Positions 8,487 through 15,818 of a stretch of 27,902 nucleotides of DNA are shown here, piece by piece (the stretch's first letter is position 1; each line of letters opens with the position of its first letter). Under the pieces are notes generated by a model that made no database searches, was not told where the DNA came from, and saw only the letters and a program-made list of their open reading frames with translations. The DNA is taken from the NCBI GenBank assembly GCA_029941985.1, contig JAPYTV010000006.1, positions 1-27,902 on the forward strand, written 5' to 3'. The stretch comes from Candidatus Pelagibacter sp. Its GTDB lineage: Bacteria > Pseudomonadota > Alphaproteobacteria > Pelagibacterales > Pelagibacteraceae. A program made the translations under genes and the position numbers.

Positions 8487-8831
8487 TTATTTCCTAAGTT
8501 TTTTCCAATTTGTATTTTTAAGTAAAATTTCTAGATCAAAGGAGTTTTTTAAAATTTTACTATTAGAATCTGTAATTAAATATTTCAAATTTTTACTACT
8601 AGGTTTAAAATTTTTACAAATTTTATATAAAGCATTTTCTGTGGCATTTTTAAAAACACTAAAGCCAACTTGTCTGCTAGAAATGTTTAAGCCATAATCT
8701 TTCCACGCTCCTTCTGAAACCATTTTAGCATATAAATCTAGAATAATTTTAAGTTCATTTTTTTCAAAAAATTGTTTTTCTTCTATTTGGTTGTAGCGAT
8801 TATCAATAACTAGCTTTAAATTTTTATTCAT
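8487..8831 (-). CDS. DUF2794-family protein
   Basis: Cytoplasmic protein of 114 residues with no signal peptide or membrane segment. The pattern FEKNELKIILDLYAKMVSEG, then WKDYGLNIS, FSVFKNATENALYKICKN and ILKNSFDLEILL fits DUF2794, a small family found almost only in Alphaproteobacteria. Its function is unknown. It overlaps the end of the yciB gene by eight bases and is presumably co-transcribed with it, an arrangement that gives no further hint of role. Recognition is from memory of the family pattern, so the family name is somewhat less certain than the reality of the gene. Confidence 0.8.
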   Translation of the reverse strand: MNKNLKLVIDNRYNQIEEKQFFEKNELKIILDLYAKMVSEGAWKDYGLNISSRQVGFSVFKNATENALYKICKNFKPSSKNLKYLITDSNSKILKNSFDLEILLKNTNWKKLRK

Positions 8832-9375
8832 TAATTTTGTGTTTGTTGATTAAAGAAATTTGAAAACCAGTAAAAATAAATGTTATTGGTAACATACCCC
8901 AAACTTTAAAGTTCACCCAAAACTCTTCTGTTTGTGTTCTCCAAACACATTCATTTAAAATTGCCAAACCAAAGAAAAAATACATCCATCTTTTATTTAA
9001 TAGATCCCACCCTATATTAGATAAAGAAATTGATTTTCCCATTATTTTTTTAAGTACAGGTTCTTTTGTAAAATATTTTCCAAAAAATAAAGCAAGGCCA
9101 AATAAAATATTTATTATTGTTGGTTTTATGTATAAAAAAACTGGATTATTAAAATAAATTGTTAGGCCTCCAAAAAAAGTAATTAATATTCCTCCAATTA
9201 AAGGAACCAGTGGAATTTTTTTTTCTAGGAACCAAATTACTGCTAATGCAACTAAAGTAGCAATTATAAATGGTGGAATAGCAATCTTTAAATCTTTATT
9301 ATTGTTGTAGTAATAAAAAAAAAATATTGCTAAAGGCCCAAAATCTGTGACAAATTTAATAAATGATTTATTCAC
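8824..9375 (-). CDS. yciB: Septation protein A / YciB-IspZ family
   Basis: Inner-membrane protein with five or six hydrophobic helices, in the YciB (formerly IspZ, intracellular septation protein A) family. Family landmarks: KFVTDFGPLAIFFFYYY at the N-terminus, VPLIGGILITFFGGLTIYFNNPVFLYIKPTIIN in the middle, and WVNFKVWGMLPITFIFTGFQ near the end. E. coli YciB is linked to envelope integrity and interacts with division and elongation proteins. The longest frame starts at ATG 9405, but I prefer the GTG at 9375, giving 183 residues beginning NKSFIKF. This matches the roughly 180-residue family length and the usual short lead before the first helix. The longer 193-residue form remains possible. 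Confidence 0.88.
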   Translation of the reverse strand: MNKSFIKFVTDFGPLAIFFFYYYNNNKDLKIAIPPFIIATLVALAVIWFLEKKIPLVPLIGGILITFFGGLTIYFNNPVFLYIKPTIINILFGLALFFGKYFTKEPVLKKIMGKSISLSNIGWDLLNKRWMYFFFGLAILNECVWRTQTEEFWVNFKVWGMLPITFIFTGFQISLINKHKINE

Positions 9376-9453
9376 GTTAAAGATATTAACATATACACAA
9401 ATCATTTATATTTTTTTTATTGATTTTTTTTTTTAAATCTCCATATTCTAGGT

Positions 9454-9774
9454 ATGGCAATTCAAAAAGCTAAATTTTCAATTGGCAATATAGTTAAGCA
9501 TAAACACTTTGATTTTAGAGGAGTGATCTATGATGTTGATTTTGAATTTAATAATTCTGAAGAATGGTATCAATCAATACCAAAAAATGTTCGTCCTAGA
9601 AAAGATCAACCTTTTTATCATTTGTTAGCTGAAAATGAGGAAATTACATATGAAGCTTATGTTTCTGAGCAGAACTTGCTTATGGATGATTCAGAAGAGC
9701 CTATTAAGCACCCATTGATTGAAGAAATATTTTCAGGAAGAAAAGGCACTAGCTATTTTAAGTTATCTAATTAA
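9454..9774 (+). CDS. hspQ: HspQ-like hemimethylated-DNA-binding (YccV) family protein
   Basis: Small cytoplasmic protein of 106 residues. It shows the YccV/HspQ beta-barrel pattern: FSIGNIVKHKHFDFRGVIYDVD (residues 8-29), the acidic EEWYQSIPKNVRPRKDQPFYHLLAE segment, then YVSEQNLL and HPLIEEIF. E. coli HspQ was first described as binding hemimethylated DNA and DnaA-related regions. It was later shown to be a heat-inducible specificity factor for Lon protease. The alphaproteobacterial version may have the same proteolysis role, but that is inference. It is divergent from yciB across a T-rich gap and is followed by a 188-base spacer before ccmC. Confidence 0.9.
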   Translation: MAIQKAKFSIGNIVKHKHFDFRGVIYDVDFEFNNSEEWYQSIPKNVRPRKDQPFYHLLAENEEITYEAYVSEQNLLMDDSEEPIKHPLIEEIFSGRKGTSYFKLSN

Positions 9775-9779
9775 TAGGA

Positions 9780-9926
9780 TCATTTTTTCAACACAATTAC
9801 TTCAAATCTTGAACATATATACTTGTTAATTTTAATTATATTTTGGTCAAGAGTGTTGATTAGTGTTTCCCATAAATCATTATCTCCCTCCCCACTCTTG
9901 ATCAGAATTGCTTTCCATAATAAAAA
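9780..9926 (-). pseudogene. Cryptic small minus-strand reading frame with broken start (49 codons)
   Basis: The hspQ-ccmC spacer is not empty. On the minus strand, 49 codons stay open from 9926 down to a TGA at 9782-9780. They read as a plausible soluble protein: KAILIKSGEGDNDLWETL, then INTLDQNIIKINKYICSRF, then EVIVLKK. The frame has no ATG, GTG or TTG at its head. An ATG sits at 9918-9916 but is one base out of frame; removing one G of the GG at 9916/9915 would give ATG-AAA-GCA-ATT and a 46-residue protein. In DNA this AT-rich, 49 stop-free codons with Trp, Cys, Asp, Glu and Gly used in a protein-like way are unlikely by chance. Options are a recently broken gene, a sequencing error, or a non-canonical start. 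I do not recognise the family. Confidence 0.5.
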
Positions 9927-9962
9927 TTAAATTATCTATTTTTTGATATATATAATTTATAA

Positions 9963-10670
9963 ATGTTTAAATCTTTTGAACCTAATAAAATTTTTGCAAT
10001 TACGTCTAAAGCTCCAAAATACGTTTTATTTTTATTTATAGTTGTTTTGACCATTGGTTTGACAGAAGCATTAATTTTATCTCCTGAAGATTATAAACAA
10101 AGTCATGCTGTGAGAATTATGTATGTTCATGTTCCATCAGCATGGATATCACTTGGTATATTTTCTTTTTTAGCTTTATTTTCGGTTGGTAGTTTTATTT
10201 TTAAGAATAAAAATTTTTCTTTAATTTCAAAAAGTTTAGCACCATCAGGTTTTGTTTTTAATATTATTGCATTAGTAACGGGAGCCATCTGGGGTAAACC
10301 AACCTGGGGAACTTGGTGGGCATGGGATGCTAGAATAACTTCTATGCTAATTTTAGCATTATTTTATGCTCTGTACTTATTAGCATGGAGAATTTACGGA
10401 GATAAAGAACAGGTAATTAAAATTACTTCTATAATTGCAATTTTAGGAGCAGTTAATGTTCCAATAACTAAATTTTCCGTTGATTGGTGGAATACCTTAC
10501 ATCAGAGCGCTTCAGTGAATGTCTTATCTAATACTTCAATTCATATATCAATGTTGATCCCTTTAGGTATAATGACTGCGGCATTTACTCTTTTTTCACT
10601 GCTTATTTTTTTAATGAAATATAATACGGAACTGATAAAGGTTAAAAACAAAGGATTAGATAGATTATGA
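9963..10670 (+). CDS. ccmC: Cytochrome c maturation haem-handling protein CcmC
   Basis: Inner-membrane protein of 235 residues with six helices that presents haem to CcmE in system I cytochrome c maturation. The tryptophan-rich WWD haem-binding motif of the periplasmic loop is intact from W110 to R124 (WGKPTWGTWWAWDAR). The two flanking haem-ligand histidines are visible as H56 in YVHVPSAW and H180 in WWNTLHQ. It begins the run ccmC-D-E-F-G-H. Its stop overlaps the ccmD start in ATGA. The partners CcmA and CcmB, which form the ATPase that releases holo-CcmE, are not encoded in this window and must be elsewhere if system I is complete. Confidence 0.96.
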   Translation: MFKSFEPNKIFAITSKAPKYVLFLFIVVLTIGLTEALILSPEDYKQSHAVRIMYVHVPSAWISLGIFSFLALFSVGSFIFKNKNFSLISKSLAPSGFVFNIIALVTGAIWGKPTWGTWWAWDARITSMLILALFYALYLLAWRIYGDKEQVIKITSIIAILGAVNVPITKFSVDWWNTLHQSASVNVLSNTSIHISMLIPLGIMTAAFTLFSLLIFLMKYNTELIKVKNKGLDRL

Positions 10671-10894
10671 TAAATGAATTAATTTCAATGAACGGATATG
10701 GATCTTATGTTTGGTCTGCGTTTTCTTTTACACTGATAAGTTTTGCATCTTTGTATTTTGTAACTATGTTGCAACTTTCAAAAGAACAAACCAGATTTGT
10801 ATCTAAATTTGGCTCTCTTAATGAAGAGAAAGCAAGAGCTGCAAGATTACAAAATATTAATAGAGAAATATTATCAAATACATCGAAAATTTAA
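10667..10894 (+). CDS. ccmD: CcmD-like haem exporter subunit
   Basis: 75-residue protein with one membrane helix (about residues 14-36, WSAFSFTLISFASLYFVTML) and a charged cytoplasmic tail. CcmD is a small, poorly conserved component that holds CcmC and CcmE together in the membrane and aids release of haem-loaded CcmE. The assignment rests on size, the single helix preceded by the short Gly/Tyr-rich NGYGSYVWSAF stretch typical of CcmD, and the position between ccmC and ccmE with a four-base overlap. At 75 residues it is on the long side for the family. Confidence 0.88.
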   Translation: MINELISMNGYGSYVWSAFSFTLISFASLYFVTMLQLSKEQTRFVSKFGSLNEEKARAARLQNINREILSNTSKI

Positions 10895-10904
10895 CTTATA
10901 AACC

Positions 10905-11324
10905 ATGTATGGTAAAAAAGTTAAATTACGGTTTTTGTTTTTAACTTTAATATTAGTTTCAGTAATTTTATCAGTCTTTTTAATTTTACAGTCATTAAAA
11001 GAAAATGTTATTTATTTTCAATCACCCTCAGAAATTAAAATTTTAGTTGAAATCGATAAAAAAAAAATAAGAGTTGGTGGCATGGTAAAAGACCAATCAA
11101 TAACTATCAATACAAATGAAGTTAATTTTATTATTACAGATTTTAAAAATGAAATTAATGTTACTTATTCAGGGGCAGTACCAAATTTATTCGCAGAAGG
11201 CAAAGGGGTAGTTGCAGAAGGTTTTTTAAAAGACAGAAATTATTTTTTAGCAACTAAAATTTTAGCAAAACATGATGAAAATTATATGCCACCAGAAGTT
11301 AAGGAAGCTATAGGAGATAAATAA
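10905..11324 (+). CDS. ccmE: Periplasmic haem chaperone CcmE
   Basis: Membrane-anchored haem chaperone of 139 residues. An N-terminal helix (about residues 8-30) anchors an OB-fold periplasmic domain. The haem-attachment motif is complete at the C-terminus: H123 covalently binds haem and Y127 is the axial ligand, in AKHDENYMPPE. Other landmarks are the YFQSPSEI stretch after the helix and VAEGFLKDRNYFLATKILAKH before the active histidine. It receives haem through CcmC and delivers it to CcmF/H. The start lies ten bases after ccmD and the stop one base before the ccmF start. Confidence 0.97.
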   Translation: MYGKKVKLRFLFLTLILVSVILSVFLILQSLKENVIYFQSPSEIKILVEIDKKKIRVGGMVKDQSITINTNEVNFIITDFKNEINVTYSGAVPNLFAEGKGVVAEGFLKDRNYFLATKILAKHDENYMPPEVKEAIGDK

Positions 11325-11325
11325 A

Positions 11326-13209
11326 TTGTTGGCTAATCAAATAGGTTATTATTCATTAATTTTAGGATTAGCGCTTTCATTTATACTTAGCGCTGTTTCG
11401 ATCAAGGATTTTTATAACAATAATCAAGGAATTAATCAGAAAGTATTATCTTTATCTTTTTTACAATTTTTTTTTGTAATTATTAGTTTCTTAAGTTTAA
11501 TTTTATCTTTTGTAAATTCAGATTTTAGCAATGAAACGGTATTTAATAATTCCCACACAACAAAACCATTATTCTATAAAATTTCTGGAACATGGGGTAA
11601 TCATGAGGGAAGTTTATTATTATGGCTGTTAGTATTAACTTTATTTATTTTTTTATTTCTAATTAAATCTAATGAACAACCAAAAAAATATAGAATTTTA
11701 ACTTTATTATTTCAGCAAGTAATTATCATTGGGTTTTTTTTATTTTTACTAAAAACTTCAAATCCATTTAATTATTTGTTTCCAATTCCAAAAGAAGGTC
11801 TTGGACTCAATCCTATTCTGCAAGACCCAGCATTAGCAATACATCCACCAATTTTGTATTTGGGTTATGTTGGATCTTCAATAATATTTTCAGCCTCTCT
11901 GTCCGCTGTAACACAAAACTATGTTTCAAAAGAATGGGCGCAACATATAAAAAAATGGATTCTGATTTCTTGGATTTTCTTAACTCTTGGAATCATGCTT
12001 GGATCAATTTGGGCCTATTATGAACTGGGTTGGGGTGGGTTTTGGTTTTGGGATCCTGTTGAAAATGTCTCTTTAATGCCGTGGTTAACATTAACCGCAT
12101 TATTACATTGTGTTTTAGTGTTAGAAAGAAGAGTAGCACTAACTTCCTGGATAATAATACTTTCTATTGCAACCTTTATACTAAGTATGTGTGGAACATT
12201 TCTTGTTAGATCTGGAATTCTTAATTCTGTACATACTTTTGCAAATGATCCAGAGAGAGGTATATTTATATTAATTTTTTTATTTGTTTTAATTTTTTTA
12301 TCTCTAGGAATATTTTTTTTATTTCATAAAGAAAATAATAAAAATTTAGATAAAATATTCTGGCTAAGTAAAGAAGCCTCTATTTTAATTAATAATTGGT
12401 TTCTGATGTATTTTTTATCTGTCGTTTTAATTGGTACAACTTATCCAATTTTTTTAGATGTAATATCTGCACAAAAAATTTCTGTAGGACCTCCTTTTTA
12501 TCATAAGTTAATTGTTCCTTTTTTGATTCCATTTTTAGTATTTATGTCTCTTGGACCAAAATTAAATTGGATAAAATCGAAAGTAGAAAATAAATTTTCT
12601 CTTATTATTTTTTTTATAATTTCAATTTTTTTATCATTTTTTATTTTGAGAAAATTAACTCCTGGTGTATTATTTAATACTGTTTTAATTTCTCCTGCTT
12701 TTTATTTATTTTTTATAACAGCAAAAGATCTGTTTATTAAAAAATTTAAAAATCTTCCTCAATCAATTGCACATTTTAGTTTTAGTATGTTGTTATTAAG
12801 TATTTTATTTAACAGTATTCTTTCTTTAGAAATTATAACCAATATAAAAGTTGGTGAAAAATATAATTTTGATAAAGGACAAATTTTTTTTCAAAAACTC
12901 GAAAAAAATAAAAACTCTAATTACAACTCAGTTATTGGTCATTTTAAAATCAATAACAATAAAGGAAAAATTATTTATTTAAAACCTGAGTTGAGAATTT
13001 ATAATCAACCTGTAACTATTACTAGTGAAGCAGATATAAAAACAACATTACTAGCTGACACTTTTTTGGTTATGAATCTAGTAAAAGGTAAGGAATATTT
13101 TAATATCAGGTATCAAGTAAAACCATTTATGATTTGGATTTGGATTTCAGTTTTATTATTAAGCTTAGGTGGATTAATGAGTTTACTTAAAAAAAAATAT
13201 GAAAAATAA
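11326..13209 (+). CDS. ccmF: Cytochrome c haem lyase subunit CcmF
   Basis: Large polytopic membrane protein (627 residues, about 14 helices) that transfers haem from CcmE to apocytochrome c with CcmH. The WWD motif is clear at 236-244 (WGGFWFWDP), followed by VENVSLMPWL. Candidate haem-ligand histidines are H173 (AIHPPILY), H261 (LLHCVL) and H303 (NSVHTFANDP), all conserved positions in the family. The start is a non-ATG codon: TTG at 11326 (a second TTG follows at 11329), one base after the ccmE stop. No ATG exists before the conserved GYYSLILGLALSF segment. The C-terminus overlaps ccmG by 11 bases. Confidence 0.96.
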   Translation: MLANQIGYYSLILGLALSFILSAVSIKDFYNNNQGINQKVLSLSFLQFFFVIISFLSLILSFVNSDFSNETVFNNSHTTKPLFYKISGTWGNHEGSLLLWLLVLTLFIFLFLIKSNEQPKKYRILTLLFQQVIIIGFFLFLLKTSNPFNYLFPIPKEGLGLNPILQDPALAIHPPILYLGYVGSSIIFSASLSAVTQNYVSKEWAQHIKKWILISWIFLTLGIMLGSIWAYYELGWGGFWFWDPVENVSLMPWLTLTALLHCVLVLERRVALTSWIIILSIATFILSMCGTFLVRSGILNSVHTFANDPERGIFILIFLFVLIFLSLGIFFLFHKENNKNLDKIFWLSKEASILINNWFLMYFLSVVLIGTTYPIFLDVISAQKISVGPPFYHKLIVPFLIPFLVFMSLGPKLNWIKSKVENKFSLIIFFIISIFLSFFILRKLTPGVLFNTVLISPAFYLFFITAKDLFIKKFKNLPQSIAHFSFSMLLLSILFNSILSLEIITNIKVGEKYNFDKGQIFFQKLEKNKNSNYNSVIGHFKINNNKGKIIYLKPELRIYNQPVTITSEADIKTTLLADTFLVMNLVKGKEYFNIRYQVKPFMIWIWISVLLLSLGGLMSLLKKKYEK

Positions 13210-13720
13210 AATTTTTTTATTCATCATTATTTTATTTTTTATTTTTTGCTTTATTATTTTTTATAAAGGATTAAATAATTCAAATATTTATATACCTAAG
13301 CTTAATAATAAAAAAGATTTACCAATTTTTATTGCTAGGGATTTTTATTTAGAAACTGAAGTTAATTCAGAAAAAATATTTCTTGATAATAATTTTTATA
13401 TTCTGAATATTTGGGCATCTTGGTGTGTACCTTGTAGGAAAGAGCACCCAATATTAATGGAACTAAGTAGAAATAAATCAATTAAATTAATTGGCTTAAA
13501 TTATAGAGATAATTTAAATAATGCTAAAAAATTTATTGATGAATTAGGAAATCCTTATTCTCAAATTTTAATTGATGAAGAAGGAACTTTAGCTGTTGAA
13601 TTTGGAGCTTATGGTGTTCCTGAAACATTTATCATTGATAAAAATAAAAAAATTATAAAAAAATTTATAGGCCCCCTTAACCAAAAACTATTAAAAGAAA
13701 TTAAATTATTTTTAAAATGA
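13199..13720 (+). CDS. ccmG: Thiol:disulfide interchange protein CcmG/DsbE
   Basis: Membrane-anchored periplasmic thioredoxin-like protein, 173 residues, that keeps the haem-binding cysteines of apocytochrome c reduced. It has an N-terminal anchor helix (about residues 4-22, very rich in Ile and Phe) and the active site WCVPC (C76 and C79). The cis-proline loop GAYGVPETFIID and a following beta strand complete the fold. It overlaps ccmF by 11 bases and ccmH by four (ATGA), so it is embedded in the ccm operon. The length is typical for DsbE. Confidence 0.96.
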   Translation: MKNKIFLFIIILFFIFCFIIFYKGLNNSNIYIPKLNNKKDLPIFIARDFYLETEVNSEKIFLDNNFYILNIWASWCVPCRKEHPILMELSRNKSIKLIGLNYRDNLNNAKKFIDELGNPYSQILIDEEGTLAVEFGAYGVPETFIIDKNKKIIKKFIGPLNQKLLKEIKLFLK

Positions 13721-14088
13721 AAATTATAAAATTATTTTTAATCATATTCATATTAATTAATTTTTCTCAATCCAAGTCCGATGTAAAATCTGAAGAATTA
13801 AAAAATAAAATTTTAAAAAATATTCGTTGCTTAATTTGCCAAGGGCAATCTGTTTATGACTCCGAGTCCGATTTTGCCCTTAGTATAAAATTAATAGTAG
13901 AAAAAAAAATTAATGATGGTTTGTCTGAGAAACAAATATATGAATTTTTAAGAGAAAAATATGGAGAGTGGATATTATATGATCCTGAATTGAGCAAAAA
14001 TACTTATATTTTATGGTTATTACCATTGTTGTTATTTTTGTTTGGGGGTGCCATAGTATATATGAATTTGATAATTAAAAAAAAATAA
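13717..14088 (+). CDS. ccmH: Cytochrome c maturation protein CcmH (Ccl2-type)
   Basis: Periplasm-facing thiol protein of 123 residues with a signal/anchor sequence (1-19), the redox motif RCLICQ (C38, C41), the helical domain ending LREKYGEWILYDPEL, and a C-terminal membrane helix (about 101-119). It reduces or holds apocytochrome c thiols during haem ligation with CcmF and CcmG. It is the short form; the TPR-containing CcmI partner, or a fused C-terminal domain as in E. coli CcmH, does not follow. It is the last ccm gene here, and the next gene starts 29 bases downstream. Confidence 0.96.
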   Translation: MKIIKLFLIIFILINFSQSKSDVKSEELKNKILKNIRCLICQGQSVYDSESDFALSIKLIVEKKINDGLSEKQIYEFLREKYGEWILYDPELSKNTYILWLLPLLLFLFGGAIVYMNLIIKKK

Positions 14089-14117
14089 ACATAATATTAA
14101 GTTTATTTACAAAATAT

Positions 14118-14642
14118 ATGAACAACTTTAATTTATTAAACAAAATTTTCTTAGTTATTTTTTTAGTTTTATTGGCATTACCTAATAATGCAGAAGAAAA
14201 TAAAACTAATAAAAATACAGAGTATAATTTTTATATAGGAAATTTTGATTTTAGTGATCATAAGCAAAGTGCAATATTGCTTGGGTTTCAGCATCAAAAT
14301 GAACAATTAGAAAGAAAAACTTTTCTTGGAGATATGTCGCCAATAACTGGCGGGTTTGTGACTGAAAATTCAGCAGCATATGTTTACACTGGAGTAGAGT
14401 GGAATTACGATATGGGCAGTAAAATGACATTTACTCCTAGTTTTGCGCCTGGACTTTACAGTCAAGGAGATGGAAAAGATTTAGGTCATGTTTTAGAATT
14501 TAAAACCGAAATACAAGCGGCTTATAATTTTTCAGAAAATAATAGTTTTGGAATGTCTTATAATCACGTATCCAATGCAAGTTTAGGAAGTAAAAACCCA
14601 GGTGCAAATAGTTACGAATTTAACTTTCTAAAAAAATTTTAA
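14118..14642 (+). CDS. PagL-like outer-membrane protein (putative lipid A 3-O-deacylase)
   Basis: Predicted eight-strand outer-membrane beta-barrel, 174 residues, with a signal peptide (1-25, cleavage probably after NNA). The family signature lies near the C-terminus: MSYNHVSNASLGSKNPGANS carries the catalytic His and Ser as H150 and S152. Strands alternate hydrophobic and polar residues, and the protein ends in Phe (FLKKF), as outer-membrane proteins do. PagL removes the 3-O-acyl chain of lipid A. In P. aeruginosa PagL the third catalytic residue, Glu, is 14 residues after the His; here that position is Asn and the nearest Glu is E167, three further on, so activity is uncertain. It is probably a separate envelope gene rather than part of the ccm pathway. 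Confidence 0.78.
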   Translation: MNNFNLLNKIFLVIFLVLLALPNNAEENKTNKNTEYNFYIGNFDFSDHKQSAILLGFQHQNEQLERKTFLGDMSPITGGFVTENSAAYVYTGVEWNYDMGSKMTFTPSFAPGLYSQGDGKDLGHVLEFKTEIQAAYNFSENNSFGMSYNHVSNASLGSKNPGANSYEFNFLKKF

Positions 14643-14650
14643 TATAAATC

Positions 14651-15802
14651 ATGAATCTAAAAAATTGTTACAATTTTAGTGACTTTAGAAAATTAGCTAA
14701 AAAAAAACTACCATCACCAATTTTTCATTACATAGATGGCGGCGCTGATGATGAAGTAACATTAAGAAGAAATACAGAATCTTTTAATGATTGTGATTTA
14801 ATTCCTAATGTGCTTGCTAGCGTGGGTAAACCAGATTTATCAACAACTATTTTTGGAAAAAAAATTGATATGCCAATTTTTCTTTCACCAACTGCAATGC
14901 AAAGACTTTATCATCATGATGGAGATAAAGCTTCATCTAGGGCAGCAGAAAAATTTGGAACTTTTTATAGTATGTCCACAATGGCAAATAATACTATTGA
15001 AGAAATAGCAAATATCTCTAGTGGACCTAAATTATTCCAACTTTATGTACACAAAGATCAATCTATTACAGATGATTTAATTGATAGATGTAGAATATCT
15101 AAGTTTGATGGAATGTGTTTAACTGTAGATACTCTTGTTGCTGGGAATAGAGAGAAAGATCGTAGAACAGGATTTACAACTCCTCCTAAACTTACACCTC
15201 AAAGCCTAATGAGTTTTGTAATGCATCCTTTTTGGGTATTTAATTATTTAACACACGGTAAATTTAAATTAGCTAATGTCGCAAATAAAACAAATAAGGG
15301 AACCGATATTTCAAAGTCTGTTATTGAATATATCAATGAACAGTATGATCCTGCAATGAATTGGAAAGATGCAGAATATTGTGTAAAAAAATGGAATGGA
15401 CCTTTTGCATTAAAGGGAGTGATGTCAGTTGAGGATGCAAAAAGAGCTATAGATATTGGTTGTACAGCAATAATGATTTCAAATCATGGTGGTAGACAAC
15501 TAGATGGCTCAAGATCTCCATTTGATCAAGTAAAAGAAATCTCAGATGCAGTGGGTGATAAATTAGAAATTATTTTAGATGGTGGAGTTAGAAGAGGAAC
15601 ACACGTATTGAAGGCGTTAGCCGCTGGAGCAAAGGCATGTAGTTTTGGTAAGATGTTTTTGTTTGCTTTGGGAGCTGGAGGGCAGCCAGGAGTTGAACGT
15701 TTATTGCAAAACATGCATGATGAAATTAATAGAAATATGGTATTGATGGGCTGTAAGAATTTAAAAGAATTAAATAGTTCAAAATTAAATTATAGAAAAT
15801 AG
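14651..15802 (+). CDS. lldD: FMN-dependent L-alpha-hydroxy acid dehydrogenase (L-lactate dehydrogenase type)
   Basis: Flavoenzyme of 383 residues that oxidises an L-2-hydroxy acid to the 2-oxo acid and passes electrons to the respiratory chain. Seen: HYIDGGADDEVTLRRN (Y27, substrate carboxylate), QLYVHKD (Y132), LKGVMS (K255), the catalytic histidine in SNHGGRQLDG (H279), and the FMN phosphate site LDGGVRRG (309-316). YIDGGADDE fits lactate or mandelate dehydrogenases better than plant-type glycolate oxidases, but exact substrate choice cannot be read from sequence. It leads the hydroxy-acid block and starts eight bases after the PagL-like gene; the next gene follows after 16 bases. Confidence 0.92.
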   Translation: MNLKNCYNFSDFRKLAKKKLPSPIFHYIDGGADDEVTLRRNTESFNDCDLIPNVLASVGKPDLSTTIFGKKIDMPIFLSPTAMQRLYHHDGDKASSRAAEKFGTFYSMSTMANNTIEEIANISSGPKLFQLYVHKDQSITDDLIDRCRISKFDGMCLTVDTLVAGNREKDRRTGFTTPPKLTPQSLMSFVMHPFWVFNYLTHGKFKLANVANKTNKGTDISKSVIEYINEQYDPAMNWKDAEYCVKKWNGPFALKGVMSVEDAKRAIDIGCTAIMISNHGGRQLDGSRSPFDQVKEISDAVGDKLEIILDGGVRRGTHVLKALAAGAKACSFGKMFLFALGAGGQPGVERLLQNMHDEINRNMVLMGCKNLKELNSSKLNYRK

Positions 15803-15818
15803 AAGAAAATAAATTTAA

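Noticed and set aside
9775..9962. tRNA, 6S RNA, SRP RNA or a known riboswitch in the hspQ-ccmC spacer
   Set aside because: No cloverleaf, no SRP GGTAA/tetraloop pattern and no recognisable riboswitch core; the minus-strand reading frame explains the sequence better.
14083..14108. Eight-base inverted repeat AAATAAAC / GTTTATTT after ccmH as a terminator
   Set aside because: The stem has a single G-C pair, a ten-base loop, and no T run after it; expected by chance in such AT-rich DNA.
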